From Marsupella aquatica (taxonomy: Eukaryota > Marchantiophyta): 64,000 nucleotides of DNA. The notes under the pieces were generated by a model, which was not told the origin of the DNA, searched no databases, and saw nothing but the letters and a program-made list of their open reading frames with translations. Made by a program: the position numbers and the translations under genes. Positions 1-12,900 of this stretch are shown piece by piece (position 1 is the stretch's first letter; every line of letters starts with the position of its first letter). The stretch is taken from the NCBI GenBank assembly GCA_973895155.1, contig OZ316895.1:17298001-17362000 (forward strand). Reading direction: 5' to 3'.

Positions 1-27
1 ATGACCTCCAACTCGGGATTAGCATAC

Positions 28-3000
28 CTTGAGAATCTCCTTAATGGTATCGGCTTGAGGAAAGGAATACTCAGTAGCCAAAGACACGGACACCACGTTC
101 TTGAACGCATTGACGAACATGTGTGGCGCAGCAGCAAGCGTGGGATAGCTGAGACCCAAGGAGAGGGCAGCAACGTTCGAAACACCAGCAGAAAACTTGG
201 CAATGAGGTCCTCCTCCGTGAGATCCAAAACCTCGGGGCTGAAAACGGAGCCGTTGTCGTAAACTGAAACCACCACTAGACCGTATGAGAAAGGCCTAAT
301 CCCTAGCTTGGCCAGGAGAGCAGCCTCGGAGGAGCCCACCTTGTCACCCTTGTGGATAAGTTCAACAGGTGCAACAATCTCGACAGTACCCTTGTTAATC
401 TTGGTGGGAATGTTGAGAACCTGTCAATGCCATTAGGAGAGCAGCGTTAGTACCAGAGGTGATCAGCCAAACCGAAGTATCGCTCTAATGATCTCTCATG
501 GTCCTGCAAGTATGATCGCCTCCAGGAGTCCTCACCTCCCTGTTAGCTCCATCTACCTCATCACTCAGCTTATGAAACTTGTTCTCGTGTGCTAGCACTT
601 TGGACAGGTAAGAGACCTGTCCAACACATTACTCTGCGGGTCCTGGGAAAAGCCAAGGCAGTGGAAACGAGTGGCCAAGACAGTGAGTTCACCGACTCGG
701 CAACCGATACATCTAATGCTAAGAATTCGACAACGAGCTGCTGACAAGTCTGAGGAAAGAAGGATCATCTGGCAAGCTAGGTGCCCACTCGGGCCAGCAG
801 TCCAGTCACCATTATTGATCACCATTCAGTCCACTCTACCCTACAAGCCAACGCAGCAATTCACACAAGGAGTACGAAGGGGAGAACTTCCGATTACGAA
901 CCTGGAAGAAAGACGTCTGAGATGGGTCAAGACCGGTGTTTCCGGGGGGAACAACCACATCGATGGGTGCAACCAATCCGACACGGGCAGGGGCTCCAAC
1001 CTGTGAACCGAGCAAGATGAGTACCTCGTCCCATAAACGCTCAAAGGAGCTTGCTAGCTTCAAGCTGGAATACTCGGCGACATGATTGACTCGGCGGACA
1101 TGGAGGGAAGGAAGCTATTAGCAGGGCAATCACAAAGAGTACCTTATACTTTCCGACTTCCTCGCTCACTTCCTTGAGGTCACCCTTGGTGAAAATGAGA
1201 CCAACATTCCCCTGGAAAACCAAATCAATCAACGAACGTTGAGGTTGAGTGCTTGGATATGTCAGCTAGGAAATTTTTGATGAGAACTACAAAAGCCAAT
1301 CAAAATTTGATGAGAACCACAACAGCCAATCACTCCGAAAATTCACCAAAGTATGGACATTTGACTGCAGTTCGGATGACCCGGAAAGCCTTCATCTTCC
1401 TATGTATGCGTTTGTGGATCTGCTCTGCTGGACAGACCCTAACAGAAATCAGGTTTCTCCACCATCCCAGCAGGGTGATTTAGGCCCGTTTCGTGGACCA
1501 ACCTGACCCATCCTCCATCCAATAATACTTCCCGTAACCACAATGGAGACTAAGTGTTCGTGTCCGCAAGATCAAGCAGGTCCTGAACACTGAATTTGAA
1601 AAACCAACCTTGTATGAAATCTTAAGGCCCTTTGTTTAAAAGTCTGGCAAACTATCTGGCTCTATCTACCGACTTATCGACAATATCCTCAGACCAAACC
1701 AAACCAAAACAAAACAAAACGAAAGATGAAACTACACAACGCATTTAAATTGAGGTCCTGTACATTGCCAACATAGTCAAATCATTTCCACCATAGCTTG
1801 TTTCTGATGCCTGTTCACAGCGGCTCTATTTTCCCTTGGAAGTTTTTCAACCTAAATTCTGTCTGACCTTCAAAATTCTCTTGCTAACAACACTTGGCAG
1901 GGGTCCGGGAGATTGATGAAATGCCAATTTCACTCTAGGGTAGTGCGATACAGTTTGATGAGAAATGCAGTGAAAGAGCTCGAATGTACAACAAAGAGGT
2001 CTGATTTTGGCAGTTCTGTTGTTGCATAGATTGTTTTCTTCAATCAATTTGCTCTCCCATCATTCCAAAGACTATTCGAGCCACACATATAATGAACACC
2101 ACCGCATCAGCCTCGAATTGAAGTTGCGAATACAAGTGTTCCATCCACCTGGATCAATCAATATTCCGAAATCTTGACGCTTGTTGCATCGACGGTATAT
2201 TGAATTAGCTCCAGTACACTACTGGGAAAGGCACAAATACCGCACACATACCTGCCAGAACCAATGGACTAACCAACTTGACTTGGACAACCAAAACGTA
2301 GGGACGATCACAGCAAAACAGCCTACCATCTCCCCGAAAACAATTTTATTTGGAAGTGCCGTGCTGGGTAGTAATTTGGATACATGCATTACTTAACGAT
2401 GATAAAGGTTGTGGTATTAGCAAAAGCTGTTCTCGGCCTGTAACTTGAGCCTCTGTCCACCATGTTCTTCTGCATTTCCAGGGTTAGGGTCCCTTGGTGG
2501 GCAGCAAAGTAAGCTAAGATGGGAGCAACTGAGGTGAATTATTCGATGGGAAGCTCACTCAGCTGGAATCAGTTAGCCGCTCTGCCAGCGTTTCACACAA
2601 AGAAACACTCCACGACGAATCAATCGAAGGTTGCCCTCCCTTCGTGGACTCCTGCTTTACCGAATGTTACCCGACCTCCCGTCCAACTCCTGCCCGCCCT
2701 CTTCCACTAAACTACACAAGTGAAACTGAATTTCCTTCACATTCCCCATTCCAATTACTCCGGAGTGAGGTCAAGAGAGAGGCGTTTATATACGTACCAC
2801 AAGGAGGGGGATGAGATTCAAGTATGCTGAATTTCCCGTCTTCTCGGCGTGAATTCGGATGGAACGCTTCATCATGGTGTTCTTCCCCATCAGAACCACC
2901 GAATCGGGCCTCAGACCCTGCCTGATACCCTGGAGCTGAGTAGATCAGCTGCATACACCAGCACCTGTGTGAACTGCTCCACCAGGTCACAGAGCTTGGC

Positions 3001-3045
3001 GTCATAATGCACCTTCTTCTCCGCTTTGGTACCCTTGAATCCCAT
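28..3045 (-). pseudogene. RPP0: 60S acidic ribosomal protein P0 (uL10), 3' end off the window, frameshifted in exon 1
   Basis: P0 is the base of the ribosomal P-stalk; it binds 28S rRNA and P1/P2 dimers and helps recruit elongation factors. I place exons at 3045-2798, 1211-1143, 1000-902 and 420-28. All borders are GT-AG and the phases join cleanly. The last coding exon, with the acidic C-terminal tail, lies left of base 1. Family signatures visible are [68 protein letters not shown] and [12 protein letters not shown]. The start ATG is at 3045-3043. The odd point is near 2935: between the codons for AAD and [11 protein letters not shown] only five bases (ctact) stand where the family has about fifteen (NVGSN-like). 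This net 10-base loss shifts the frame and brings an early TGA. Introns are kept, so this is not a processed copy. It is a recently broken duplicate or, less likely, an assembly error. Confidence 0.85.
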
Positions 3046-3725
3046 TTTTTTTCCGAGTCTTTTCTTACAACCAAACAAACACTGAATCGATTGACGCACA
3101 GCAAAACAGTGCAGAAAAATGAAGGTATGGTCCAACAACAGTCGAAGAATAGTTCGACAGATTCACGAGAAAATCCAGGAGTGGGGGCCAAGTCGAGTTC
3201 GATGTCCCGAGCAAGGTGGGCAGCAATTTCTTACTACCTCTTTAACCCCTTTCGCCCTCACAAATCCCACGAGAAAATTCGACAACAACAATTGAGAAGA
3301 GACGTGCCTGAGCTTTTGCCTGGCCCTCTTGAACCCTAAACCCCTTTGCCCCAGAGCCAGGGCAACGGGTTGGACCGCCCAGATCTGATCTGAAATCGAG
3401 AAAACAGATCTTTTCAGCTTCCATAGCACTTTTTGACTTCCATTTTGCTTCCCTGATCCCCTTCTGTAAGCCTTCTTTTGCAGCGACGAACTCTCACTTC
3501 TCTCGTTCTTCTATTTCACTAGGGTGAGCGTTTCAATCTTCTCCCTTCTCATCGATATCATCTGTTCGAAGAATCGATCTCTCTGGACTTCGTTCTCCGC
3601 ATCTTCATGCGTTTCGTTGCCCCTTTTCACCAATTTGTTCTCTTTTTCGTACCTGATCAAGGTCCTCCTCGACGAGCCCTTGTCTTTTTACATGGAAGAA
3701 GTGTGGTGAAGAAAGATTCAGCGCT
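3046..3725. promoter_or_regulatory. Divergent intergenic region between P0 and frataxin
   Basis: These 680 bases separate two head-to-head genes and must hold both 5' leaders and both promoters. The part near the frataxin start is pyrimidine-rich (TTCTC and CTTC runs at about 3480-3660), as is common in plant 5' leaders. No convincing TATA box was identified, so the promoter role is inferred from gene orientation only. Confidence 0.4.
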
Positions 3726-6656
3726 ATGGGGCTTCGAAGGCCGAGACCGTTGTGGCAGCGAGTTGTGTCATCTCTTTCGGATGCAGCGTTTGTGCGCCTG
3801 TCTGGCCTTGGACCACCGAGATCAGGTCGCTTGCTGCGCAGCAGCCGACATTCTGTTGCCGTAAAGGGATCTCGTCCCACGGTGCACGGCCCTGATGTTC
3901 AAGTGTTCCGGAGTCGATGTGGTTTGCACCACGGCAGGGCATTACCTTCGTGTGCGTGGAGGAATGCGGAGGAGGGTTTCAGATTGCAGTCGAAAGGGTG
4001 GACGGGGTCTTGTCTTTATAGTTCCGTGAAGGATGATGCGGAGGACATCCATGGACCTGTCACCGTGGATTACAGGTACTCTACGCCACTTCTTCGCTTG
4101 GCTTTAAGGGCGAAAAATTTTCCCAGTGGCATCGCCAATAACTTAGCTTATAGTCTAAAGCTTAGAAGAGAGAACTCCCTACAGGTTTGAGGAGCTACTG
4201 GTATGGAACTTTTTGTATCAGACGAAATGGGGAACTGTCGTAGCCAAAGAAGGTCTTGCTGATTTGCGCTGGATCATCCTGCAAATCTGTGATTGTCTAG
4301 TTGATATTGTTTCGCTGTGCGTGTTAGTTTGTAAGGTCTACTTTTTCATCTGGAGTAGAGAGCCTCTTGGCATGTGTCATCTACTTCATGTAAAAATGAG
4401 ACTGATAATGAGCCGTTTGTCGCATCTACAGAAGCCTAGGACGTCGTTGTAGTCTTTTGGTTCATAATGTTGCGCACATTTGTGTATACGTCTGTTTTCT
4501 GGGAATTCTTCCTGGGCGAGGTGCGCTGAGCCATTGGTCTCACAGGCCGCTACATCACCTTGAAGTAAAAGCTGTATCGTATATGAGAGAGCCTGGGAAG
4601 ATTTGGGAGTGTCCATTGAGTGATACATCTATTCCAAGAGATTGTTATCTTTTGGAAATGAAGTTGCATGGCTGGAAATTCTCCAGTTGCCATCCGGCCT
4701 CAGGGAAAGGTGGATCTAGAGTAATGTATTGCCTCACAGATACCTGAGCGCCCCGATCATGGACTCACAGGTCACTTGATGCAAACATATATGCCAGTAA
4801 TTAATACTGAATGATGACATCGTCGGATTGTCTCAACTTCGTAAGTTTGGGGAGCAGGGCATCTGGTTTGCACTTCTCGTTGCCACCTAGTAATTTAGCT
4901 CTCATTCCCCAGGGTTTCGCTAGAGGAAAGTGTGGAAATCTAATTTATGCTTTACTCAACCGTGCAACAAGTGTTGTTTCTACAGACATGGGTGAATATC
5001 ATAGTGTTTTAAACTTGCAAATTCTTGTGAATCCTAAGCTGTCCCACGGGGAAGCTCTCGCGCGTCCAGTCGTAGCTCATGCTCGTTTTACCTGTTGTCT
5101 ACAATTTCCTTCAGCTCTTGCGTTTTCTGTGTCTTTCTTTTTGTGAAGAGAATGTCATGTATGTATTGCAGTGGACAATGCAGTAAAGTCCTAGGCTGAT
5201 CGGACCTTCATATCGCTCCACAATGACTCTATGATACTGTGACTTCTAGCTCCGTGTTGGAGGAGGATCGTTTTCATGAACTTGCTGACGATGTCCTTCA
5301 CCACTTGCAGGATAAGATGGAGGTAATTTCACATATCTTGTTTCTTGATTTCCTCTAGAAATTCTGTAGTCATGTGATGTGGTCTGGTTATTTGTCCCCC
5401 CTCCCCGAGTCCCTCTCCTGCGGGGCCAATGAAGATTCTTATTGGAATTACCGTCTGAGATCAGTTATGAGAATAATTGGTCGGGAATGAGGACAACATA
5501 TGGCTGTAGCTGAGGCCTCGCAAGGCAGGAGTTGACCTTTAATTGATTAATCGCATGTACTGTTCTGACTTGAGCGACATGTATATACTAGCGCCTGAAT
5601 TGTCGGGATCCTCCCAGTTGGCCGATTATATGTGTTCTCAGAAGGGTTTATTTGTCATCAGCAGTAGGATTCTGGTTTGAGCGTAATCATTGTTTCATCA
5701 GAGGAAGTTGTAAGGGAAAACATATGGTCTAACAAATCACTGGAGACAGAGAAGCTGGTGTCAAAAACTTGATTTAGTGATCTTTGAGAATTGCTAGAAT
5801 TGGATTCGGGATATTCTCTTTCGCTATTGTGAAGCCCTTCACGATGTGCAGAGTGCTATCAGTTTGTCTTCCATTGGAGAGTCTGCAGCGTCGAAGCTTT
5901 GGTCAAGTTGTAAGGAGAGGTTTACTGATGAATATTTTGTGATTTGCAGGTTTATGGAGAAGATCTAAACGTTGACGGATTTGATTTGGACTATGCTGTA
6001 AGAAACGAATCTCTTAAGTCGTAGTATTTACAAGCTGTGGTGCTCTCAGAATAATGAACGGTTGATTTTTTGCCAAATGGGAGTAGAAGCCAGAAATAAG
6101 TAAACGTGAACAGAGGTGATGCACTTGCTCGGCTACGTAATTGCAATAAGGGGACATTCCCAAATAGCTAACAAAGTAGATATCTGTCAGTTGAGAATCT
6201 CTTCATTAAGTTTTCTTTGACCCTGAACCTAGTTCAATATCAATTCCATCGAGTTCACGTGATATTCCTGTATCGGAGCTCTGAATTATGTCCTAATATA
6301 CTTTCTTGCAGTCTGGAGTTCTGACGGTCCGACTGGGGGATCTTGGGACATATGTTATAAATAAGCAATCTCCAAATCGACAAATATGGCTTTCATCGCC
6401 TGTGAGGTATCCTTATTTTCCTGACCCCGGCAGGTCGTGCATTCCTGATTGCCTGTCCAATGCCACAGTTGTCTGATTGCAAGATTATTCCTGGTTTTGT
6501 CTGACTGGGGAAATTTGTTCCAGCAGTGGACCAGGTAGATTTGACTGGGCCAATTCCAAGTCGTCATGGATATACCGGCGCAATAACGTCGAACTCGTAT
6601 CTCTTCTAGAAAAGGAGTTCAGTGAGCTCCTTGGTGCTACAATTGACCTATCCTGA
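3726..6656 (+). CDS. FH: Frataxin, mitochondrial iron-sulfur cluster assembly factor
   Basis: Frataxin stimulates cysteine desulfurase in the mitochondrial ISC complex that builds Fe-S clusters. Exons by eye are 3726-4075, 5250-5322, 5950-5997, 6312-6406 and 6527-6656; they join in phase to 231 codons plus TGA. The first ~70 residues are rich in Arg and Ser and poor in acidic residues ([20 protein letters not shown]), which fits a mitochondrial presequence. The frataxin/CyaY fold starts near residue 117: [17 protein letters not shown] is the acidic helix 1, [16 protein letters not shown] continues the acidic ridge, [19 protein letters not shown] and [19 protein letters not shown] form the sheet surface that contacts the scaffold, and helix 2 ends [10 protein letters not shown]. 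Length is normal for a plant frataxin precursor. The start is the first ATG of the open frame before the presequence. Dual plastid targeting, reported for some plants, cannot be judged here. Confidence 0.93.
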
Positions 6657-6984
6657 GCTTAAATCTGCTTAGCTGCATATCTGAAACAAGGAATAAACTC
6701 TCTAGTAGCTGTAGGGACAGGGGGACAGGGTTCGAGCAAAGAACCTTTCGAGTTTGCTACCTCTTGCTTTTGAGTAGTTGAAAGAGTGTTTTGTGGGGAT
6801 GGAGTACTGGGGATTCCTGAGCATAAGTTCTGGGACTCGCAAAAAGAGAGACCAGTATGACGGACAGGACTTTTTATTAAAAATTCTGATTCAATGAGAA
6901 ATAAAAGCAGTCTTGGTCCTCAAGTTTGACTGCAGTTCACATCAATGGCCTCCAGTACGAGACTGTGGCTCATGAAGTTCAGAA
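6657..6984. other. Short spacer, nothing recognised
   Basis: Frataxin 3' flank. No coding similarity or clear repeat was seen. Confidence 0.4.
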
Positions 6985-7320
6985 GTGCCCTACGAATGGT
7001 TTGGTGCACTATTGTGCATGAAATTTTTTGCTTACTGTCAGCTCCCTTCTTCCTCGTGCAAACCAGAACTAATCGGAAGGGTGCTGAACATGGCTAACAG
7101 TTACCAAGTAATTCCCACGGGCATTCTGCGGGGTATTCGTACGGAGATAGGAGGGATCGCATTCACTATCAACTACATTGTGATGAACCTGGTGAATTCC
7201 AAATCATTCCGAGTTTTGATAAGACGACCTTGGTTGTATTTGGCCAAGTTAATCGAGAATTGGGGCACAAAACAATTCACATTCGGAACTCGACCTATTA
7301 CCTGTCATGGGAAGTAGACG
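6985..7320 (+). pseudogene. Retropepsin-like fragment of a decayed LTR retrotransposon
   Basis: The open frame contains TGILRGIRTEIGGIAF, then TINYIVMNL and FRVLIRRPWLYLAKLIENW. This matches the C-terminal half of plant retroelement aspartic proteases, whose usual form is 'GILKDVPVQIGG...FLVL...LLGRPWLYxA...DW'. The typical GRPWLY is RRPWLY here. The catalytic DTG block is not visible upstream, and no gag or reverse transcriptase follows. It is therefore a small, isolated relic and not a working gene. Identification rests on recalled family patterns. Confidence 0.55.
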
Positions 7321-7673
7321 ACGAAGCGGCGGCCTTTCGTGAAGCAGACGGCTATGATATTGGATTAGATACTGCAGATGATGTTCGATGGTTAGAATTA
7401 TGTTCGATGGTAAGATTTTTGCTCTCGTGTACAGGGTGATCCTGCCACAGACTGCATTGATGATCAATTTCCGGATGAGGAGTTATTTATGTTTGAGGTC
7501 TCAGATATCTGGTATCCGAAGATCTTGGGTTTCTTAAGTACTGCTAGGAATGTGATACAGCTCAGAGAGCGGTGGGACTCATTTCCTAAATGATATAGTC
7601 AGCCGATTTAATGAGCAGTATTTGGTTCGACATCGGTTTGCTTACTGTCAGCCCCCTTCTTCCTCGTGCAAAC
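7027..7673 (+). repeat. Two copies of a ~37-bp direct repeat, 610 bp apart
   Basis: The string starting tttgcttactgtcagc and ending cctcgtgcaaac occurs at 7027-7063 and again at 7637-7673 with one mismatch. The first copy lies inside the retropepsin-like fragment. This points to a local duplication within the same decayed element. Confidence 0.75.
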
Positions 7674-9927
7674 TGCCTTCGCTAAAAGATTGTCACCCAG
7701 TATTGATCGGGGTTGAGTGGTTTATACTGAGTATTGAATTTTACGTAGGATTTGCAATCGTCTGAGTGTCCCAAACTAAATAATCACGCCATTGTAAGTG
7801 TCAAGAAACGCCCGGAAATTTTCTGTTTCAAATGGAAGAAACCTACATTTGAGAGAGAATTGAGAGCGTCGATCAAATTCCAGAGTCACAGACTCTGCTT
7901 TTGGTGACTTTCCCTCACCCGTGCGACTATGATCAAGGCATTTGGTATGCTTGCCTCCCATCTGAGCAAAAGTAGACTGTTATACAAGGCCAAGGCCAAA
8001 TAGAGCTTGTCATTTTAAAACAGCTCCGTTTCTAATCTTGAGGCAGTACAAGATTTACAAGCTGTTAGTTCATCTTTATCAACTTATTGTAAGAAAGTTT
8101 GCTACAAAACACCAAGTAGAGATAGTGCACAATCAGGAGGCAACTAGTGTTTGCAAAAGGGTACCTTCCAGCTACCCTGTAAACAGCATGTATTGAACCC
8201 AGGCTTTCAAACATGTTTCGGTTTCCAGTGGTTTTCGAAGGACTTCACTATTCCAGTTATCGGTCCCTTTAACCTACTCACGGAATGTGTGAAACCCATG
8301 GCAAACTCAGAAACATTCATTTGACCATTTGTGAAATGCGAAGCACACGAAGTGATAACTTGTGTCTTATGTCTAACTCGACGAGAAATATGTCTGCTTT
8401 TAGTGATTCTCCCTTGTGTTCTGTTTTACAGTCCTCTATTCAAGGGATGGATGCCAGAGTTTTATAATGACTCTTCTGTTCCACTACATTAACCTCATTC
8501 CCAGAGCAGATTAGTTTCCCAACGAAAAGCACAGGTATTTCGGCTTGGCAGACATGGATAGAGCTTGCCTGCAACTGTGGTCCTGAGCGTCTGGAAGCTC
8601 GGTAGGCTGATTTTGCTGAAAGTTTGCATTTCTCACAAGGTTAAGCTGGAATACATTCCAGCGGCAACAAGAGCATCCTAAGATGTCGTCCGTACTTGTC
8701 CAATGTTTTCCACGCCCCCAGAAAGATTAGTCCAGGGCTTGAGTTCCTCTGTAGTCACAAGAACAAAACATCCAGGAAACTAGTAGGTGATTGATTTCTG
8801 CATGAGGTTCAAAACTGTTTGAGAAACTGAGGACATTCCTGCGGATGGGAGAAAGGATTTGCAGTGCTCAGGTGCAGTATTTACGGGAACTCTAATGACC
8901 GTCCGAAAGCTTACCCCTTTTCGAAGCCTAAACCCATTTGAACTTTCAAAACACATTAGCTTGACCTACCCGTTAATGGTGGAGATACACTCAGCTTGAA
9001 CCCTTCTTATCGTAGCGAAGGCAAACCATACAACCAGGTTCATGTGAAAAGGAGCCTACGACCCAGATTTCCAGCATCTGGTAAGGTCTGTGGATGCTTT
9101 ATAACATTACTAAAAAGTGTCGACATCCTCCCAGAATAGCGGGAATAGTAAAAAGGACTACAGAAACGGAACCCTACATGGCCTGTAGCTGTCTCGTTCC
9201 ATGAATTTCAGTTACAACAATCACAGAGACAACGAAGCAACTGCAACACAGATGCAGTTGTATTCAAGACAATCCAGGGAAAAACATTGCTAGGCATATT
9301 GCCTGAAGATGGTCATAAAAAGGACCAATATTTCCTTCTACAGGAATCTTATCCGTGAGAATGCAATAAAACATGTCAGATTAGAACAAAAAGTTTTAGT
9401 TGGAAGACGAATGCCCGCGCGTAAACACCACAATTTGACACCAAGAGATCACCATATTACTGTAAAGCTGAGAATCACAGCATAAAGTTTACATGCAGAT
9501 TGGTAGAAAATGAATTTACGTACCAAAACAGGAATCCACCTCGAGAGTATATGAGGGATCAGCTTTGTAGTATACATGAACTTGGCCACATAGAAACTAA
9601 GTCAAGTAAGCACCTTTGTGACACTCCAGAAGCCACAGCTGTACTGCTCGCTTCTTTTCGAACTTGGAATTTTCAGTCAGCACAAATGGGTAGCCATTGG
9701 ATGTTTCAAAATCAAAGGGGTTTGCATTTTGAAAAACCAAGTACCTCGACCTAAATGAATTTCCAAAGTTACATATTGACAAGATACCGAACTGGGCAAC
9801 TCTGCAAGTACGCCTACAAAACTCCCTACATTGAGCATTCCTACGTTCTGCAATGTACAGCTACTAAGCAACTACACTAATCAATAGCTTAATCAATAAA
9901 TAGGGATCCTTGCTTTGTGAGAAATGC
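7674..9927. other. Intergenic DNA, no gene recognised
   Basis: Short frames only, none with family similarity or consistent splice signals. The right end is the 3' flank of the DEK gene. It may contain unrecognised repeat debris. Confidence 0.4.
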
Positions 9928-12900
9928 TCACTCCCCTCCAGATTCTTCTACCGTTGTATCTGCAACTGGAGCTGTTTGGTTATCCTCCGTTTTGGCCTCG
10001 GTTGACTCCGGTTTGCTAGGAACTTCCTCGTCAGCAGCTTCAGCTTCAGCTTCAGCCTCAGCCTCAACTTCCTTTGCAGAATCACCTGCGTCAGAATCTC
10101 CTGGTCCTTCAACTTCCATCGGTTCAGCTGCCTCTTCGGCTTCAGGTTTCTCTGCCTTTTCAGCTGCTTCTGTAGTATCAGTGGCTTCTCCCTCAGGCTC
10201 TACTTCTGGCTCTACCTCTATCTCTGCTCCCTCTTCAGCCTCTTGATCCTCGTCTTCCTCCTCAACGTACTCTGCAAGCCTGCTTACCTCTTGTCGGATC
10301 AGCAATTTCACGTGAGCCTTCTTCACACTTAGGTCAACGTTGAACTTCTCTTCTGTAGAGCCCCAAAGGTCCAAGACAGGCCAGTTGTTTAAGCAGATCA
10401 GAAAATTACAAACCATCTCTTGCAAGCAAATCTTTGCCAAAGATGACAACAGACAAATCTATTTAAAGGGCGAAAAATTTACAAAGAACGGCAAGTTTAT
10501 TCCAGCGTATGGTCGTCACTGGTAAAATCTGTGGGCGCTTCACAATGAAATCTGGACCAGACAGTCCGCAGAGGGAGCTTACCCAATTTGACGACAATGT
10601 CCATGAAGGTAACCTACAAGAACCACGGACCAAATTGATTAGGAAAATGCACCGAGTTGCGTACGGTCACAGGAAATAATCTAAGGTAATCTGCTGGAAG
10701 AAAACGTTTTTACATCTTCGTTTTAAAACCTACCTGGCTGAAGTCTGCTGAGCTGAGATCTTTAAGTAAGTCACGGATTTCATTTTGTAAAACTTCGTCG
10801 GAAGGGATTTCTGCAGTCTTCCTTTTCTTCACACGAGGTTCTTTCTCTTTTGCTTTCCCTGTCGGAGCAGACAAACATTCAACAGAGTACAACAACAAAC
10901 TCCCTGTTGTTTTAAGTGATCGACGATACATACTCCATTCCATGTTCTTGTATTCTCTGAGTAACCAAACACAAAACTGTAGTAGGAGTATGCACAATAC
11001 GTCAATGCAAGTATTGCTCACCTCTTCCTCTACCCCTGCCTGACGGTTTCTCAGCACCCTTTTCCTTACTGATTGACTTTTGTTTGCTCATTCGTTTCCC
11101 AGCTGGTTTTTCCTTCTCTTTCTCTTTCTCCTTCATTTCCTTGCTCTTCTTTCTAGAGCCTTTGGTGTATACCTTCTCAGCTGGTTTTGATGAGCTTCTC
11201 GTGATGTCTGGAGATGATGGCATTGAGCTTTTCATATATGCACTTGATGTAGATTTTGGAGCAGACCGTTTTGCAGCCTGATCACCATCTGATTCGTCTT
11301 CATCGTTGGATACCTTCCCCTCAGCTGGCTCTTTGTCTCCCTCTTTTGATGACTTTGCAGGCTTCTTCTGAGGTTTCTTCTTTGCATCATAATCTTCATC
11401 ATTAGCGTCGTCATCTTCGCCGTCATCATGGTCATCCATAAAAGTCAATCGTTTCCTTTCAACCTCCTCTTCTTCCTCCAGACTCTCATCATCGCTGTTT
11501 GCGTAATCTCCTTCTGTTTCCTCGTCAGTTTCGTTCTTCTTCCTCCTCCCTCTCTTCTTTGACGTGGAATAATCCTCTGTTTTGTGCCGCTGAATCCAGC
11601 CCACAGACGTAAAATGATTCACGTATCAAAAGCAGTACTGACGTATTTTTTCAAAGTCAGGAACGTCAGAAGTTACGGGAGACGTTTGCACCCGAAGTAA
11701 AGCATTTTGTGAAGCTTTACTGAGTGTGCAAACGTCTCCCGTAACTGCACCACGTAACCAACGAGAGTTTAGTGAAAAAGCGAATAATGATCAATTATGC
11801 TACCTTTCTTCCAGGTCCTCTTCCTCTTCCAGGAGTTCTACCTTTCCGCTTCTTTTCCTTCAATCTCTGTAAACGAATAAGGATACACAATCAGCTCGAG
11901 CTGTTACTCAACCTCTATAAGACATGTTTGCAACGACATTGGCATTCGAAGCCAACTCCTAGTGCAACAAAATTATACCACTTCATACTAAGCATAGTCA
12001 GCATCACGGGGGATCTAGAGGACGCAACAATACAGTTATAATCAACAAGGTTTCTGCAATCTCAGGAATGGACTTAGCTGACATTATAAAAAAAGTCAAG
12101 AATCACCAAGGGTAATGGCAAGTATGGATTGCCTGTTCGCGTTCTTCAATTGAGACCTCGGTTGTCTTATGAGGTGACTCCAAGAACTCTAGAACTTTAC
12201 CTACAAGCTCTTCCTGCATATAAGTTCACATAGTCCACCGTAAGTGAGGACGTAAAGATCATTTATCGGCACTCGCACGTGAAGGTTCTTGACAAACGAT
12301 GCCTAGTGCAAATGTGGTCGATGCAAAGATAGCAGTACCTTCTTCCCAGTCTTGTTAAGATGAAGATCCAGCAAATCAATAAGTTGACCCAAGCCTTCCT
12401 TCGTAAACCTTTCCAGCTTCTCCCTCACTTTGGTCCTTTCCTTCTCCTGTTTGCAGGCAAACCTTCCGTTAGTTATCAATGACCGACAAGCGTCCGTGTA
12501 TTCATCGAAGCGCTAAATAAATGCTTGCGCCAAAAGAGCCCAGTCTTTGTGTACGTCTTGCCAATAGTTTGGTGGTCCTCAAGGGACTATTGTTGCCTTC
12601 TCGAACAGATTCTACAATATCAGATGTAACGCCAACAACACACACCTCATTTTCAGCCCAGACATATCCTGAAAACCGGAAGATGTTGTGTTTGATGACA
12701 GTCGCCTGCGTCCAAAATGACAACAGAGACCAAAGTTATTAAGAGGATCAAAGAGAAAAGTATACAAGTCCACCGTCTAGCGTCACGTGCCTGTGACAAT
12801 CGAGAGGGGAAAGAAACGCATTTTAACTCGGTAATCGAACGTTTGCGTACGAGTTCGCATGGTCCCGTTGCATGGTGCCGTACTCACCTTAGCACGCTTG

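Noticed and set aside
4213-5146. Several plus-strand frames of 79-111 codons
   Set aside because: They lie inside the first frataxin intron (4076-5249) and show no domain. The exon phases across the intron close perfectly without them.
9917-10246. Ser/Ala-rich plus-strand frame of 109 codons
   Set aside because: It is antisense to the acidic EA-rich tail of DEK.
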